From assembly GCF_019195435.1 (NCBI RefSeq), contig NZ_CP078069.1, positions 2,418,001 through 2,482,000 on the forward strand: DNA of 64,000 bases, read 5' to 3'. This document shows, piece by piece, positions 50,599-59,917 of this stretch (the stretch's first letter is position 1; the number at the start of each line of letters is the position of its first letter). The notes under the pieces were generated by a model. It saw only the letters and a list, made by a program, of their open reading frames with translations, was not told the origin of the DNA and searched no databases. The DNA is from Comamonas sp. NLF-1-9 (lineage in GTDB: Bacteria > Pseudomonadota > Gammaproteobacteria > Burkholderiales > Burkholderiaceae_C). The translations under genes were made by a program, and so were the position numbers.

Positions 50599-52316
50599 TC
50601 CGCAAAGTGCTGATTGCGAACCGGGGCGAGATCTCGGTACGCATCGCCCGCGCCTGCCGCGACTACGGCGTGCGCTCGGTCGCCGTCTATGCCGACCCCG
50701 ATGCCGACGCGCTGCACGTGCGCGCGGCCGACGAAGCCTGGGCGCTGGAAGGCGCACGGCCGGCCGAAACCTGCCTCGACATCGCCAAGCTGCTCGCCAT
50801 CGCGCAAAAGAGCGGGGCCGACGCGGTGCACCCTGGCTACGGCTTTCTTTCCGAGCGCGCGGAATTCGCCCAGGCGGTGATCGATACCGGCCTCACCTGG
50901 ATAGGCCCGCCGCCCGCGGCCATGGCGCAACTGGGCGACAAGGTTGCCGCGCGCAAGGTGGCCTTGCAGGTCGGCGCGCCGCTGGTAGCGGGCACGGCGG
51001 AACCGGTCAAGGGCGCCGACGAGGTGCTCGCCTTTGCGCGCACCCACGGCCTGCCGATCGCGATCAAGGCGGCGTTTGGCGGCGGCGGGCGCGGGCTGAA
51101 GGTGGCCTGGCGCATGGACGAGGTGGCCGAGCTTTACGCGTCTGCGGTGCGCGAGGCGACGGCCGCGTTTGGCCGCGGCGAATGCTTCGTCGAGCAGTTC
51201 CTGGACAAGCCGCGCCACATCGAGGCCCAGGTCATCGCCGACCGCCACGGCCAGGTCCTCGTCGTCGGCACGCGCGACTGCTCGCTGCAGCGGCGCAACC
51301 AGAAGCTGGTCGAGGAAGCGCCCGCGCCCTTTCTCACGGACGAGCAGAGCGCATCCGTCTGCCGCGCCGCGCGCGACATCTGCGCGGCCGTCGGCTACGA
51401 GAGCGCGGGCACCGTGGAATTCCTGCTCGGCCAGAGCGGCCAGATTTCCTTTCTGGAAGTGAACACACGCCTTCAGGTCGAGCACCCGGTGACCGAGGAA
51501 ACTACCGGTATCGACCTGGTGCTGGAGCAATTGCGCGTGGCCGACGGCCTGCCGCTGTCTTGCACCGAAACGCCGACCCCGCGCGGCCACGCCATCGAAT
51601 TTCGCCTCAACGCCGAAGACCCCGGGCGCGGCTATCTGCCCACGCCCGGGCGCATCACGCGCTTTGATGTGCCCAGCGGCCCCGGCGTGCGCCTGGACAG
51701 CGGCGTTGCCGCGGGTTCGCTCGTGCCCGGCAGCTTCGATTCGCTCATGGGCAAGCTCATCGTCAGCGGCAGCACGCGCGCGCAGGCGCTCGCCCGCGCG
51801 CGCCGCGCACTGGCCGAGCTGCAGATCGAGGGCGTGGCCTCGGTGCTGGCGTTTCACCGCGCCGTCGTCGACGACCCGGCCTTCACCGCCGAGCAGGGCT
51901 TTGCCGTGCACACGCGCTGGATCGAGACCGAGATGCAGGCAGAGTTCGCACCCGCCGCCCGCCCCGGCCCCGAAGCCGGCGCGCCGCTCACCCGCAGCTG
52001 GATCGAGCTCGACGGCAAACGCCTGCGCTTGGGCCTGCCCGCCGACCTGGCACTACGCCCGGCAGGCGAGGCCACTGCCGCCGCGGCGCCAGAGCGCACC
52101 GCGCAGCCGGGCGACGTGCCCGCCCCGCTGACCGGCACGCTGGTGCGCTGGCATCGAGGTGAAGGCGAGGCGGTGAGCGCGGGCGAAGTCCTCGCCACGC
52201 TCGAAGCCATGAAGATGGAAACCGCCGTGACCGCGCCCCAGGCCGGCAGGCTGCACTGCCTGGCGGAGGTTGGCGCGCTGGTGCAGGCGGGGGAGTTGAT
52301 GGCGCGGGTGGCCTGA
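50595..52316 (+). CDS. Biotin carboxylase with BCCP domain (pxp operon)
   Basis: 573 residues, overlapping pxpBC by four bases (ATGA). Residues 1-450 are an AccC-like biotin carboxylase ([39 protein letters not shown]-grasp [27 protein letters not shown]); the C-terminal about 70 residues are a biotinyl domain with EAMKMETAV and biotinylated Lys540. No carboxyltransferase gene is present in the window. Such a protein is often found with PxpA-C; its role there is not established. BirA (5876) would biotinylate it. Confidence 0.9.
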   Translation: MIRKVLIANRGEISVRIARACRDYGVRSVAVYADPDADALHVRAADEAWALEGARPAETCLDIAKLLAIAQKSGADAVHPGYGFLSERAEFAQAVIDTGLTWIGPPPAAMAQLGDKVAARKVALQVGAPLVAGTAEPVKGADEVLAFARTHGLPIAIKAAFGGGGRGLKVAWRMDEVAELYASAVREATAAFGRGECFVEQFLDKPRHIEAQVIADRHGQVLVVGTRDCSLQRRNQKLVEEAPAPFLTDEQSASVCRAARDICAAVGYESAGTVEFLLGQSGQISFLEVNTRLQVEHPVTEETTGIDLVLEQLRVADGLPLSCTETPTPRGHAIEFRLNAEDPGRGYLPTPGRITRFDVPSGPGVRLDSGVAAGSLVPGSFDSLMGKLIVSGSTRAQALARARRALAELQIEGVASVLAFHRAVVDDPAFTAEQGFAVHTRWIETEMQAEFAPAARPGPEAGAPLTRSWIELDGKRLRLGLPADLALRPAGEATAAAAPERTAQPGDVPAPLTGTLVRWHRGEGEAVSAGEVLATLEAMKMETAVTAPQAGRLHCLAEVGALVQAGELMARVA

Positions 52317-52341
52317 GCCTGCGCGCCGCCAAAAGCCTGCC

Positions 52342-53361
52342 TCAGTTCAGGCAGGACAAGTCCAGCGCAGGATGGCGCGTCGCCAGCGCGTCGCGGCCCT
52401 GCATCGCGCGTTCCTGCCAGCCCTTGCCACGGCCAACCAGGTCTTGCCAGGCATCGCGCAAGGCATCTTGGTCGTACTTGCCCAGGTAGTCGATCAGGGT
52501 GGCCGCCTGCTCCAGATCCTTGCCGGCCTTGGATCGCATGGACTGGGGCCGCTCGCCATGGACCAACAGCTTGTGTACGGCGTACCGTTCCGGCGGCGGT
52601 GCGTTCACCACGATCGGCCCCATGTTGCTCAGCAAGACCATCTGAATCGGCGACTCCATGGCAAATTCCATGAACTTCAGCGGCTGCATGTCGATGTTGA
52701 GCGCTTCAATCCGCAGGGGAGCATCGCCCGCACGATGGCGCGTGGTCACGAAGTCGATCTGCAGATCTGCCTCGTCAGATTTGACGTAGGTGGTCAGGCT
52801 CCTGAGCGGAACGAACCCCATCTCCAGTGATTCGATCGCGCCTTTGGTATCCATCGTGACATCGGTGGGCAGCGCAAGCGACACGTTGCGCCCGGGGTGT
52901 GCAAAGTCCAGGTCTTGCGTCTGCGCACCCGAGCGCCAGCGCACGCCCAGCAGGTTCTGGTATGCCATGTAGACATGCGTGCCTATCAGAATGCCGCCGG
53001 CCTTGAAAAACCCGGCATCGGCCAGCCGGGCAACAATCCTGGAGTGGCTCGGAACCAGATAGGCGCAGCCCGCTGCGATTGCCAGGCGCGCCAGCTGCCG
53101 CAGATGCTCGCCCTGAGGAGCCGCTTGCTTGTGCTGCGCGACCAGTTGCGCCAATTCGGCGGTGTCCGGACCCAGAAAGATTTGCGACTGCCCGCCGACG
53201 AGGTTGGCAAGCTGGTAATACCAATAAGTCTTGCCCTTGACCTTCTTGCGCGAGAAGCTGCCAGGAAGGCTCGCCACGCCGCGAACGGTTTCTGCCAGCG
53301 CCGCAGAGCAGACGGTGGCATAGCTGGCCGTTGCGGTAGTGGACAGATCGTCGAAATACAT
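52342..53361 (-). CDS. GSU2403-type nucleotidyltransferase-fold protein
   Basis: 339 residues from the ATG at 53361. Central NTase signature LIGTHVYMAYQNLLGVRW followed by TQDLDFAHPG (the GT...D-x-D pattern of GSU2403-like/NTP_transf_8 proteins); the C-terminal half is helical (DLEQAATLIDYLGKYDQDAL). Members are uncharacterised; some related folds are toxins or antitoxins. It has no obvious partner gene. A 10-bp perfect inverted repeat sits just upstream of its start and includes a -10-like TATACT, implying tight regulation. Confidence 0.7.
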   Translation of the reverse strand: MYFDDLSTTATASYATVCSAALAETVRGVASLPGSFSRKKVKGKTYWYYQLANLVGGQSQIFLGPDTAELAQLVAQHKQAAPQGEHLRQLARLAIAAGCAYLVPSHSRIVARLADAGFFKAGGILIGTHVYMAYQNLLGVRWRSGAQTQDLDFAHPGRNVSLALPTDVTMDTKGAIESLEMGFVPLRSLTTYVKSDEADLQIDFVTTRHRAGDAPLRIEALNIDMQPLKFMEFAMESPIQMVLLSNMGPIVVNAPPPERYAVHKLLVHGERPQSMRSKAGKDLEQAATLIDYLGKYDQDALRDAWQDLVGRGKGWQERAMQGRDALATRHPALDLSCLN

Positions 53362-53364
53362 CGC

Positions 53365-53392
53365 TATACTGAGATTTTGTTTTCTCAGTATA
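53365..53392 (-). promoter_or_regulatory. Perfect inverted repeat at the NTase-gene promoter
   Basis: TATACTGAGA (53365-53374) and TCTCAGTATA (53383-53392) with an 8-nt AT-rich loop. On the minus strand TATACT at 53392-53387 can act as -10 box, and the repeat ends 4 bp before the ATG. A bound repressor would block transcription; as RNA it would also be a hairpin close to the start. Confidence 0.65.
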
Positions 53393-53485
53393 ACCAACCC
53401 GCCCCATGATCGGCATGGCCTTTCACGGCAGCCTAGCGAGCTGACCGGTGAAGCGCCGCGCCCCGGCCATCGTCGGCTGCCGCGT

Positions 53486-54661
53486 TCAAGCGCGGCCGGG
53501 TGCGGCCCGGCGGCGCAGCTTGAGCCAGCCCAAGGCCAGGGCCATCAAGACCAGCGCTGGCACCGAGCCATAGTTGAGCCAGTTCCAGCCTTGCGTGGTC
53601 ACCAGTGCGCCCGAGGCAAACGAGGTCACCGCCATGGTGGCAAACACGCAAAAGTTGATCGCCGCCTGCGCCCGGTCTTTTTCTTCGGGGCGGTAGGCCT
53701 GCAGCGCCAGCGTCGTGGCGCCGGTGAACAGGAAGTTCCAGCCCACGCCCAGCAGCACCAGCGATGCCAGGAAGTGGTGCAGCGCCACGCCCGACAGCGC
53801 CACCGCCACGCACAGCAGGTTCAGCAGCACGCCCGCGCCCATGACCTGGAGCACGCCAAAACGGCGGATCAGGTGCCCGGTAAAGAAGCCCGGCGCATAC
53901 ATGCCGATCACATGCCATTGCAGCACCAGGGCGGTGGCGCCGAACTCGAAGCCCATCACCTGCATGGCCAGGGGCGTGGCGGCCATCAAGAGGTTCATCA
54001 CGCCGTAGCCTATGGCCGCGCCCAGCGTGGCCACGATGAACACCGGCTGACGCATGATCTCGCCCACGGCGCGGCCTTGCGGCGCGTGACGGGTGCGCAC
54101 CGGCGCGGGCGGGAAGCGGATCAGCGCCATGAGCGCCATGGCCAGCAGCGCGACCAGCGCCAGCGTGAGGTAGGCGGCGACGAAGGGCGTGGGCAGCAGG
54201 GTGCGCGTCCAGGCGGCCAGGTTGGGGCCGACTACCGCGCCCAGCAGTCCGCCGGCGAGCACCAGCGACACCGCCTTTTCCTGCCAGTCGGGCCGGGTCA
54301 GCTCGACGGCGGCAAAGCGGTAAAGCTGGCCGTTGGCGTTGTAGTAGCCCGCCACCACGGTGGCCAGCATCAGCAGCGAAAAGCTGCGCGTCTGCGCCGC
54401 GTAGGCGGCCAGCAGCGCCGAGCCCAGCGCCACCGCCAATCCGATCTGAAACGACAGCGCGCGTCCATAGCGCGCCTGCGAGCGCGCCACCAGCGGCGCG
54501 GCCAGCGCCCCGCCCACTACATAGCCCATGACCGGCAGCGTCGCCATCCAGCCCTGGGGCGCAAGCTGCAGCCCCACCAGCCCGTTGATCGCAATGAAGG
54601 TGACGTTGTTCACCAGGAACAGGCCCTGGCACAGGGCCAGCAGCAGCAGGTGCCGGTTCAT
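53486..54661 (-). CDS. MFS transporter
   Basis: 391 residues from the ATG at 54661, about twelve helices (LLLLALCQGLFLVNNVTFIA; MATLPVMGYVVGGALAAPLV; WNFLFTGATTLALQAYRPEE). Substrate unknown. Starts inside the last codons of the EamA gene (four-base overlap), so the two are translated together. Confidence 0.8.
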   Translation of the reverse strand: MNRHLLLLALCQGLFLVNNVTFIAINGLVGLQLAPQGWMATLPVMGYVVGGALAAPLVARSQARYGRALSFQIGLAVALGSALLAAYAAQTRSFSLLMLATVVAGYYNANGQLYRFAAVELTRPDWQEKAVSLVLAGGLLGAVVGPNLAAWTRTLLPTPFVAAYLTLALVALLAMALMALIRFPPAPVRTRHAPQGRAVGEIMRQPVFIVATLGAAIGYGVMNLLMAATPLAMQVMGFEFGATALVLQWHVIGMYAPGFFTGHLIRRFGVLQVMGAGVLLNLLCVAVALSGVALHHFLASLVLLGVGWNFLFTGATTLALQAYRPEEKDRAQAAINFCVFATMAVTSFASGALVTTQGWNWLNYGSVPALVLMALALGWLKLRRRAAPGRA

Positions 54662-55605
54662 GCCGCGCCCTCGGCCTGCCCGGGCGCGGCCAGCGCGCCG
54701 CGCCGGTTCACCAGCACGATGCCGGCGGCCACCAGCGTGAGCGCGCCCAAAAGCGTGGGCGTGACCGGCTCGCCCAGCCAGGTGGCACCGATCAGCAGCG
54801 TGAACACCGGCGTGAGAAAGATGAATACCGACATGCGCGTGGCCGGGTAGCGCGTGAGCATCCACATCCAGACCAGATAGCTCACGAAGGCGCCGATCAA
54901 CCCTTGCACCAGCAGCGAGAACCAGGCAAAGGCGCTGAAGTCGATCTGCCAGTGCTCGCCCAGCAGCCAGGAGACGGGCGGCAGCACCAGCGTGGTCACG
55001 CCCATCTGCCACAGCAACTGCTTTTCCGGCCGCGCGTGCTGCAGCGGCGAGGCGCGCAGCATGCAGGTGGTCAGGCCCCAGAGCAGGCCGGCGACCACCG
55101 CCAGCAGATCGCCGATCCAGGCATCGGCGTGGGCCGCGTCGTCGCTGCGCCAGCCGTCGCCCAGCGCCAGCAGCACCCCAAAGAAGGCGCACACCAGGCC
55201 TGCCCATTGCAGGCGGTTCAGACCCTCGCTGCGCACGAACCAGGGCAGCACCAGCGCCACCCAGAAGGGCGAGCAGTACAGGAACAGCGTGGCGCGCGAG
55301 GCCGTGGTGTACTTGAAAGCCAGGAACAGGAAGACGAACTCGCCGGCAAACAGCAGCCCCGCCTGCACTCCGGCGCGCGACACCCCGCGCGGCTGCGCCG
55401 GCCCGGCGAGCGAGATACCGCGCAGCCGGCACCACAGCAGCAGCGCCAGCGTGCCCAGCGCAAAGCGCCAGAAGGCCTGGTAGATGGGCGCCACCTCGAC
55501 CAGCGTGGCCTTGGACAGCGTCTGCTGAAAGCCCCAATACAGGCAGCAGGCGAGCAGCAGGCCGACGGCCAGGGAATCGAGATGGAGCTTGCGGGCGGCG
55601 GGCAT
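54658..55605 (-). CDS. EamA/DMT-family transporter
   Basis: 315 residues from the ATG at 55605, ten predicted helices in two EamA repeats (LACCLYWGFQQTLSKATLVE; SRATLFLYCSPFWVALVLPW; MSVFIFLTPVFTLLIGATWL). Probably exports or imports a small metabolite. Co-translated with the downstream MFS gene. Confidence 0.85.
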   Translation of the reverse strand: MPAARKLHLDSLAVGLLLACCLYWGFQQTLSKATLVEVAPIYQAFWRFALGTLALLLWCRLRGISLAGPAQPRGVSRAGVQAGLLFAGEFVFLFLAFKYTTASRATLFLYCSPFWVALVLPWFVRSEGLNRLQWAGLVCAFFGVLLALGDGWRSDDAAHADAWIGDLLAVVAGLLWGLTTCMLRASPLQHARPEKQLLWQMGVTTLVLPPVSWLLGEHWQIDFSAFAWFSLLVQGLIGAFVSYLVWMWMLTRYPATRMSVFIFLTPVFTLLIGATWLGEPVTPTLLGALTLVAAGIVLVNRRGALAAPGQAEGAA

Positions 55606-55727
55606 CGCGCGATTATCCGGGCGCGCGGCGCGCGCCGGGTCGCATGCGTTACCCGGGCCCGGGCCGCCGGCAGCCGCACAGTACACTTGCCGGATTTGCT
55701 CAGCCGGCGACCGCCGCGCCGCACTTC

Positions 55728-56483
55728 ATGGCCGTTGAACCATCGGGCCAGGCCCGTACCAGTTTCGATCTCAAGAGCGCCCGGCTGCCGGTGGTGGCGC
55801 TGGTGCTCAAGAGCACCGACGGCGCGCAGATCGAGGCGGAGTTCGAGCGCCAGCTGGCCGACGACCAGTCCTTCTTCGACGACGACCTGGTGGTGATCGA
55901 CCTCGCGCAGGTGCGCGAAGACCCCGCCCCGATCGATTTTGCCGCGCTGGTGGCGCGCCTGAAGCAGCACCGCACCTGCCCGGTGGCGGTGCGTGGCGGC
56001 AGCGCCGAGCAGATGCAGGCCGCGCTGGCCTGCGGCCTGGCGGCCGCGCCCGAGGCGGTGCAGCACAACGCGCCCGCTGCCGCACCCGCACCGGCGTCGC
56101 CCGCCGAGGCGCCCGAGCCTCCCGCCGCCGATGAAGCCGCGCCCGAGCGCGCCGCCCCCACGCTGGTAATAGACAAGCCGGTACGCTCGGGCCAGCAGAT
56201 CTATGCGCGCGGCGGCGATCTGGTGGTGCTGGCCATCGTCAGCTTCGGCGCGGAGGTGATTGCCGACGGCAGCATCCACGTCTATGCGCCGCTGCGCGGG
56301 CGCGCCATGGCCGGAGCACGGGGTGACGCCGGCGCGCGCATCTACACCACCTGCCTGGAGCCGCAACTGGTGTCGATTGCCGGCATGTACCGCACCACCG
56401 ACAATGCGCTGCCCGAGGACGTGCGCGGCAAGCCCGCACAGGTGCGCCTGGAGGGCGAGAAACTGATTTTCGAGCCGCTGTAA
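55728..56483 (+). CDS. minC: Septum-site-determining protein MinC
   Basis: 251 residues from the ATG at 55728. N-terminal MinC domain (FDLKSARLPVVALVLKSTDG), an Ala/Pro-rich linker (about 115-145), and the C-terminal beta-helix domain (KPVRSGQQIYARGGDLVVLA; VSFGAEVIADGSIHVYAPLR; GDAGARIYTTCLEPQLVSIA). Inhibits FtsZ polymerisation away from midcell together with MinD. First gene of minCDE. Confidence 0.95.
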   Translation: MAVEPSGQARTSFDLKSARLPVVALVLKSTDGAQIEAEFERQLADDQSFFDDDLVVIDLAQVREDPAPIDFAALVARLKQHRTCPVAVRGGSAEQMQAALACGLAAAPEAVQHNAPAAAPAPASPAEAPEPPAADEAAPERAAPTLVIDKPVRSGQQIYARGGDLVVLAIVSFGAEVIADGSIHVYAPLRGRAMAGARGDAGARIYTTCLEPQLVSIAGMYRTTDNALPEDVRGKPAQVRLEGEKLIFEPL

Positions 56484-56521
56484 GCACGGCGGCGCAGACA
56501 CAACGCAAGGAAATTCCACAC

Positions 56522-57337
56522 ATGGCCAAGATCGTCGTCGTCACCTCCGGCAAGGGAGGAGTGGGCAAGACCACTACCAGCGCCGCATTCGCCGCCGGCC
56601 TGGCGCTGGCCGGACACAAGACCGCGGTGATCGACTTCGACGTGGGCCTGCGCAACCTGGACCTGATCATGGGCTGCGAGCGCCGCGTGGTCTACGACTT
56701 TGTCAACGTGATCCAGGGCGAGGCCAACCTGAACCAGGCGCTGATCAAGGACAAGCAGTGCGACAACCTCTTCATCCTCGCCGCGAGCCAGACGCGCGAC
56801 AAGGAGGCGTTGACCATAGAGGGTGTGGAGAAAGTGCTCAAAGACCTGGCCGAGATGGGTTTCGAGTACATCGTCTGCGACTCGCCCGCCGGCATCGAGA
56901 GCGGCGCGCTTGCGGCCATGCACTTTGCCGACGAGGCGCTGCTTGTGACCAACCCCGAAGTCTCCAGCGTACGCGACTCCGACCGCATCCTGGGCATGCT
57001 ATCGAGCAAGACCCGGCGCGCGGTCGAGGGCGCCGAGCCGATCAGGGAGCACCTGCTCATCACGCGCTACAACCCCAACCGCGTGGAGGACGGGCAGATG
57101 CTCAGCCTCACCGACATCCAGGACATCCTGCGCATCAAGCTGATCGGCGTGATCCCCGAGTCCGAGACCGTGCTGCAGGCCTCCAACCAGGGTCTGCCGG
57201 CGGTGCACATGAGCGGCTCGGACGTCTCCGAGGCATACAAGGACGTGGTTGCGCGCTTTCTCGGCGAGGAGCGGCCGCTGCGCTTTACCGATGCCGTCAA
57301 GCCGGGCCTGTTCAAGCGGCTCTTCGGCGGGAGGTAA
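56522..57337 (+). CDS. minD: Septum-site-determining ATPase MinD
   Basis: 271 residues. Deviant Walker A SGKGGVGKTT (residues about 8-17), switch regions DFDVGLRNLDLIMGCERRVV and CDSPAGIESGAL, and a C-terminal amphipathic helix (VKPGLFKRLFGGR) that binds membrane. Oscillates with MinE and recruits MinC. Confidence 0.98.
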   Translation: MAKIVVVTSGKGGVGKTTTSAAFAAGLALAGHKTAVIDFDVGLRNLDLIMGCERRVVYDFVNVIQGEANLNQALIKDKQCDNLFILAASQTRDKEALTIEGVEKVLKDLAEMGFEYIVCDSPAGIESGALAAMHFADEALLVTNPEVSSVRDSDRILGMLSSKTRRAVEGAEPIREHLLITRYNPNRVEDGQMLSLTDIQDILRIKLIGVIPESETVLQASNQGLPAVHMSGSDVSEAYKDVVARFLGEERPLRFTDAVKPGLFKRLFGGR

Positions 57338-57343
57338 GCGGCC

Positions 57344-57610
57344 ATGTCCCTGCTGTCATTCTTCCTGGGCGAGAAGAAAAAGTCGGCCGCCGTGGCCAAG
57401 GAGCGGCTGCAGATCATCCTGGCGCACGAGAGGAGCGGGCGCAACGCCGGCCAGCCCGACTACCTGCCCGCGCTGCAAAACGAGCTGGTCGCGGTGATCT
57501 CCAAGTACGTGCACATCAACCCCGAAGACCTGAAGGTGCATTTCGAGCGCCAGGACGAGCTCGAAGTGCTGCAGGTGAAGATCGAGCTGCCCGAAACGGC
57601 GCGCGGCTGA
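57344..57610 (+). CDS. minE: Cell-division topological specificity factor MinE
   Basis: 88 residues, the usual MinE length. N-terminal membrane/MinD-binding part ([20 protein letters not shown]), [11 protein letters not shown] and the dimerisation half ([20 protein letters not shown]). Starts 6 bp after minD. Its stop is directly adjacent to the convergent greB stop. Confidence 0.97.
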   Translation: MSLLSFFLGEKKKSAAVAKERLQIILAHERSGRNAGQPDYLPALQNELVAVISKYVHINPEDLKVHFERQDELEVLQVKIELPETARG

Positions 57611-58180
57611 TCAGCGCTCGGGCGGCGCCGGGTAGCTGACCGAGAGGATTTCGAGGGTGCGCGGCCCGGCCGGGGTCTGCAGCTGCACCTCGTCGCCCTC
57701 GCGCGCCTTGAGCAGCGCGCGCGCCACGGGCGAAATCCAGCTCACCTGCTGGCGCGCGCTGTCCACCTCGTCGATGCCGAGGATGGTCACGGTGCGCTCC
57801 TCGCCCAGGTCGTCCACGTAGCTGACCGTGGCACCAAAAAACACCTGGTTGCTGCCGGCGTGTACCGAAGGGTCTACTACCTCGGCCTTCTCCAGCCGCC
57901 TGGTCAGGAAGCGGATGCGCCGGTCGATCTCGCGCAGGCGCTTCTTGCCATAGAGGTAGTCGCCGTTTTCCGAGCGGTCGCCATTGAGCGCGGCCCAGTG
58001 CACCACCTCGACCACCTTGGGGCGCTCGTCGTCGATCAGCGCGAGCAGCTCGCCGCGCAGGCGCGCGTAGCCTTCGCTGCTCAGGTAGTTCCTGGCGTCG
58101 GCCGGAATCTGCAGCGCGGGGGCGAGGTCTTCGTCCTCGTCGCCATCGCCGTCGCTTTCACGCGTGAAGGCCTTGCTCAT
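57611..58180 (-). CDS. greB: Transcript-cleavage factor GreB
   Basis: 189 residues from the ATG at 58180. Coiled-coil NTD with the acidic tip context VHWAALNGDRSENGDYLYGK and RLREIDRRIRFLTRRLEKAE, then the FKBP-like CTD (VFFGATVSYVDDLGEERTVT; ISWISPVARALLKAREGDEV). It stimulates RNA polymerase cleavage of backtracked RNA. Extra acidic N-terminus (DGDGDEDEDLAP). Overlaps the flavin-reductase gene by four bases. Confidence 0.93.
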   Translation of the reverse strand: MSKAFTRESDGDGDEDEDLAPALQIPADARNYLSSEGYARLRGELLALIDDERPKVVEVVHWAALNGDRSENGDYLYGKKRLREIDRRIRFLTRRLEKAEVVDPSVHAGSNQVFFGATVSYVDDLGEERTVTILGIDEVDSARQQVSWISPVARALLKAREGDEVQLQTPAGPRTLEILSVSYPAPPER

Positions 58181-58737
58181 GGCACTACCTTCACGGCCGC
58201 AGCGCGCGGCAGCGCACCCAGCGGGTGCTCGGTGTAGAACATGCCGCCGTGGTAGAGCAAGGGCGCCTCGTGCGCGCTGTGGCAGCAGTGCAGCACCTGG
58301 CCGACCAGAATGGTGTGGTCGCCCTCGGGGTAGCGGCTGCGGTTGGCGCATTCGAACACCGCAACCGCGCCGCCGAGCACCGGCACGCCGGTGTGCCCGG
58401 GCTGCCAGGGCACGTCGTCCCAGCGCTTGGGCCCGCGCGTGGCAAAGCGCACCGCGAGCTCACGCTGCTGCACGCCAAGCACGTTGATCGCGTAGTGCGC
58501 GGCGCCGGAAAACAGCGCCAGCGACGCCGCCTTGTGCGACAGGCTCCAGAGCACCAGCGGCGGCTCGAGCGAGACCGAGTTGAAGGAATTGACGGTGAGG
58601 CCGATCGGGCCGCCGTCGGGCGCGAGCGTGGTCACTATGGTCACGCCCGTGGCGAACATGCCCAGCGCATCGCGCAGCGCACGCGGGGCCGGCGGCGGCG
58701 CGGTGGGTGGGATGGCAGTCACGGAGCGGGTGAACAC
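58177..58737 (-). CDS. Flavin reductase-like FMN-binding protein
   Basis: 186 residues from a GTG at 58737. The family FMN-binding core is visible: RALRDALGMFATGVTIVTT, GLTVNSFNSVSLEPPLVLW, and SRYPEGDHTILVGQVLHC followed by LLYHGGMFYT. Such proteins reduce flavins with NAD(P)H, often for a partner monooxygenase. No partner is adjacent; greB is co-translated downstream. Confidence 0.88.
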   Translation of the reverse strand: MFTRSVTAIPPTAPPPAPRALRDALGMFATGVTIVTTLAPDGGPIGLTVNSFNSVSLEPPLVLWSLSHKAASLALFSGAAHYAINVLGVQQRELAVRFATRGPKRWDDVPWQPGHTGVPVLGGAVAVFECANRSRYPEGDHTILVGQVLHCCHSAHEAPLLYHGGMFYTEHPLGALPRAAAVKVVP

Positions 58738-58850
58738 ATGGATGGCAGGCGGAACAAGTCTTGATTATCCCGAGCTCGCCACTCGGGCGCAGCGCGCTGG
58801 CGCGGGAGACCCTGCGCGCTTGCGCGGCAAAGCGCGCGGTGGCCGGGCGT

Positions 58851-59423
58851 TCAGCGCCCCAGGCGCAGCTTCCATTCGGCGCGGTCCAGGTCGCTGCGCG
58901 CCTGGGCAATGCGCCAGTCGAGCTCGCGCAGTTGCTGGCGCAACTGGCGGCGCACCGCCTCGTCCTTGCTCAGGCCGAGCTGGCGCTGCAGGCGGTCTTG
59001 CTCGCCCTGCAGACGGCGCAGCGCCTGCTCGGCGTCGTAGGCTTGCCGGCCCGCGCGGTAGCGATCGAGAAAGCCGCCCTCGATCTGCGGCGGGCAGGAG
59101 TTGAGGTAGGCACGCCCGTCGCGGCCCCAGCGCGCGCCGTTCTCGGGCGTGCAAAAGCGCGTGATGCCGGCGTTCCAGCCGCCCAGGTACAGCGCCTCGT
59201 TGGGCACCACGCCGGCCTCGGCGCAGGCCTCGCGGATGTCTTGCAGGCGCGCGCGCGGATAGCCGTTGAGCGCGTCGCGCATGCCTTGCTCGCCCCAGTC
59301 GGCGCTGCGGCATTCCTCTACGCTCATTGCGGCGCAGGCGCCCAGCAGGCTGGCCGCAAGGCAGGCGGCCAGCAGGCCGATGCGGCGCGTGAGCGGCCGC
59401 GCGCGGGCGTCGTCGCTGCCCAT
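58851..59423 (-). CDS. DUF2799 lipoprotein
   Basis: 190 residues from the ATG at 59423. Lipobox-like LLGACAAMS after a hydrophobic segment, then the DUF2799 pattern ADWGEQGMRDALNGYPRARL, YLGGWNAGITRFCTPENGAR (split) and a C-terminal coiled coil (LRRLQGEQDRLQRQLGLSKD; LRQQLRELDWRIAQARSDLD). Probably outer-membrane anchored. Function unknown. Confidence 0.75.
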   Translation of the reverse strand: MGSDDARARPLTRRIGLLAACLAASLLGACAAMSVEECRSADWGEQGMRDALNGYPRARLQDIREACAEAGVVPNEALYLGGWNAGITRFCTPENGARWGRDGRAYLNSCPPQIEGGFLDRYRAGRQAYDAEQALRRLQGEQDRLQRQLGLSKDEAVRRQLRQQLRELDWRIAQARSDLDRAEWKLRLGR

Positions 59424-59428
59424 GGCGC

Positions 59429-59851
59429 TCAACGCACCAGCAGCACCGGCACGCTGCATTTGGCCAGCACCTTGGTGCTGACCGAACCCATGACCAGCTT
59501 GCCCAGCGCACCGTGGCCCTGGGTGCCCATGACGATGAGGTCGAAGGGCGTGGATTCGGCCAGCGCGGCAATCGTCTCGGCCACCAGGCCCACCTTGGCA
59601 ATGGTCTGCACCTGCACGCCCTTGCGCGCGAGGAACTCGCGCACCGGCTGCATCACCGCCTCGGCTTCGTCGTCGTAATAGCTTTGCACCAGCTCGCGGC
59701 TCAGGGCGCCGCGTGCGCGTGGCGGCAGCGCGGTCTGCACGGTGATGGCGCTGTACTGGTGCTCGGGGCCGAGCATCTCGTCGTGGCTGGCGAGGTAATC
59801 CAGCATCTTGCGGGTGTAGGGACTGCCGTCGACGGCAAGCAGAATCTTCAT
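59429..59851 (-). CDS. Universal stress protein (UspA family)
   Basis: 140 residues. Begins MKILLAVDGSPYTRKMLDYL and ends with the nucleotide-binding pattern VMGTQGHGALGKLVMGSVST (G-x-x-G-x-x-x-x-x-x-x-G-S/T). ATP-binding type. Only 5 bp from the DUF2799 start, so likely co-transcribed. Confidence 0.93.
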   Translation of the reverse strand: MKILLAVDGSPYTRKMLDYLASHDEMLGPEHQYSAITVQTALPPRARGALSRELVQSYYDDEAEAVMQPVREFLARKGVQVQTIAKVGLVAETIAALAESTPFDLIVMGTQGHGALGKLVMGSVSTKVLAKCSVPVLLVR

Positions 59852-59917
59852 CGCAGTTCCTGTGCGCGGCTGCGCGGTTGGCTTGAGCGCCCCATCATAC
59901 GGGCTCGCGCGCCAGCT

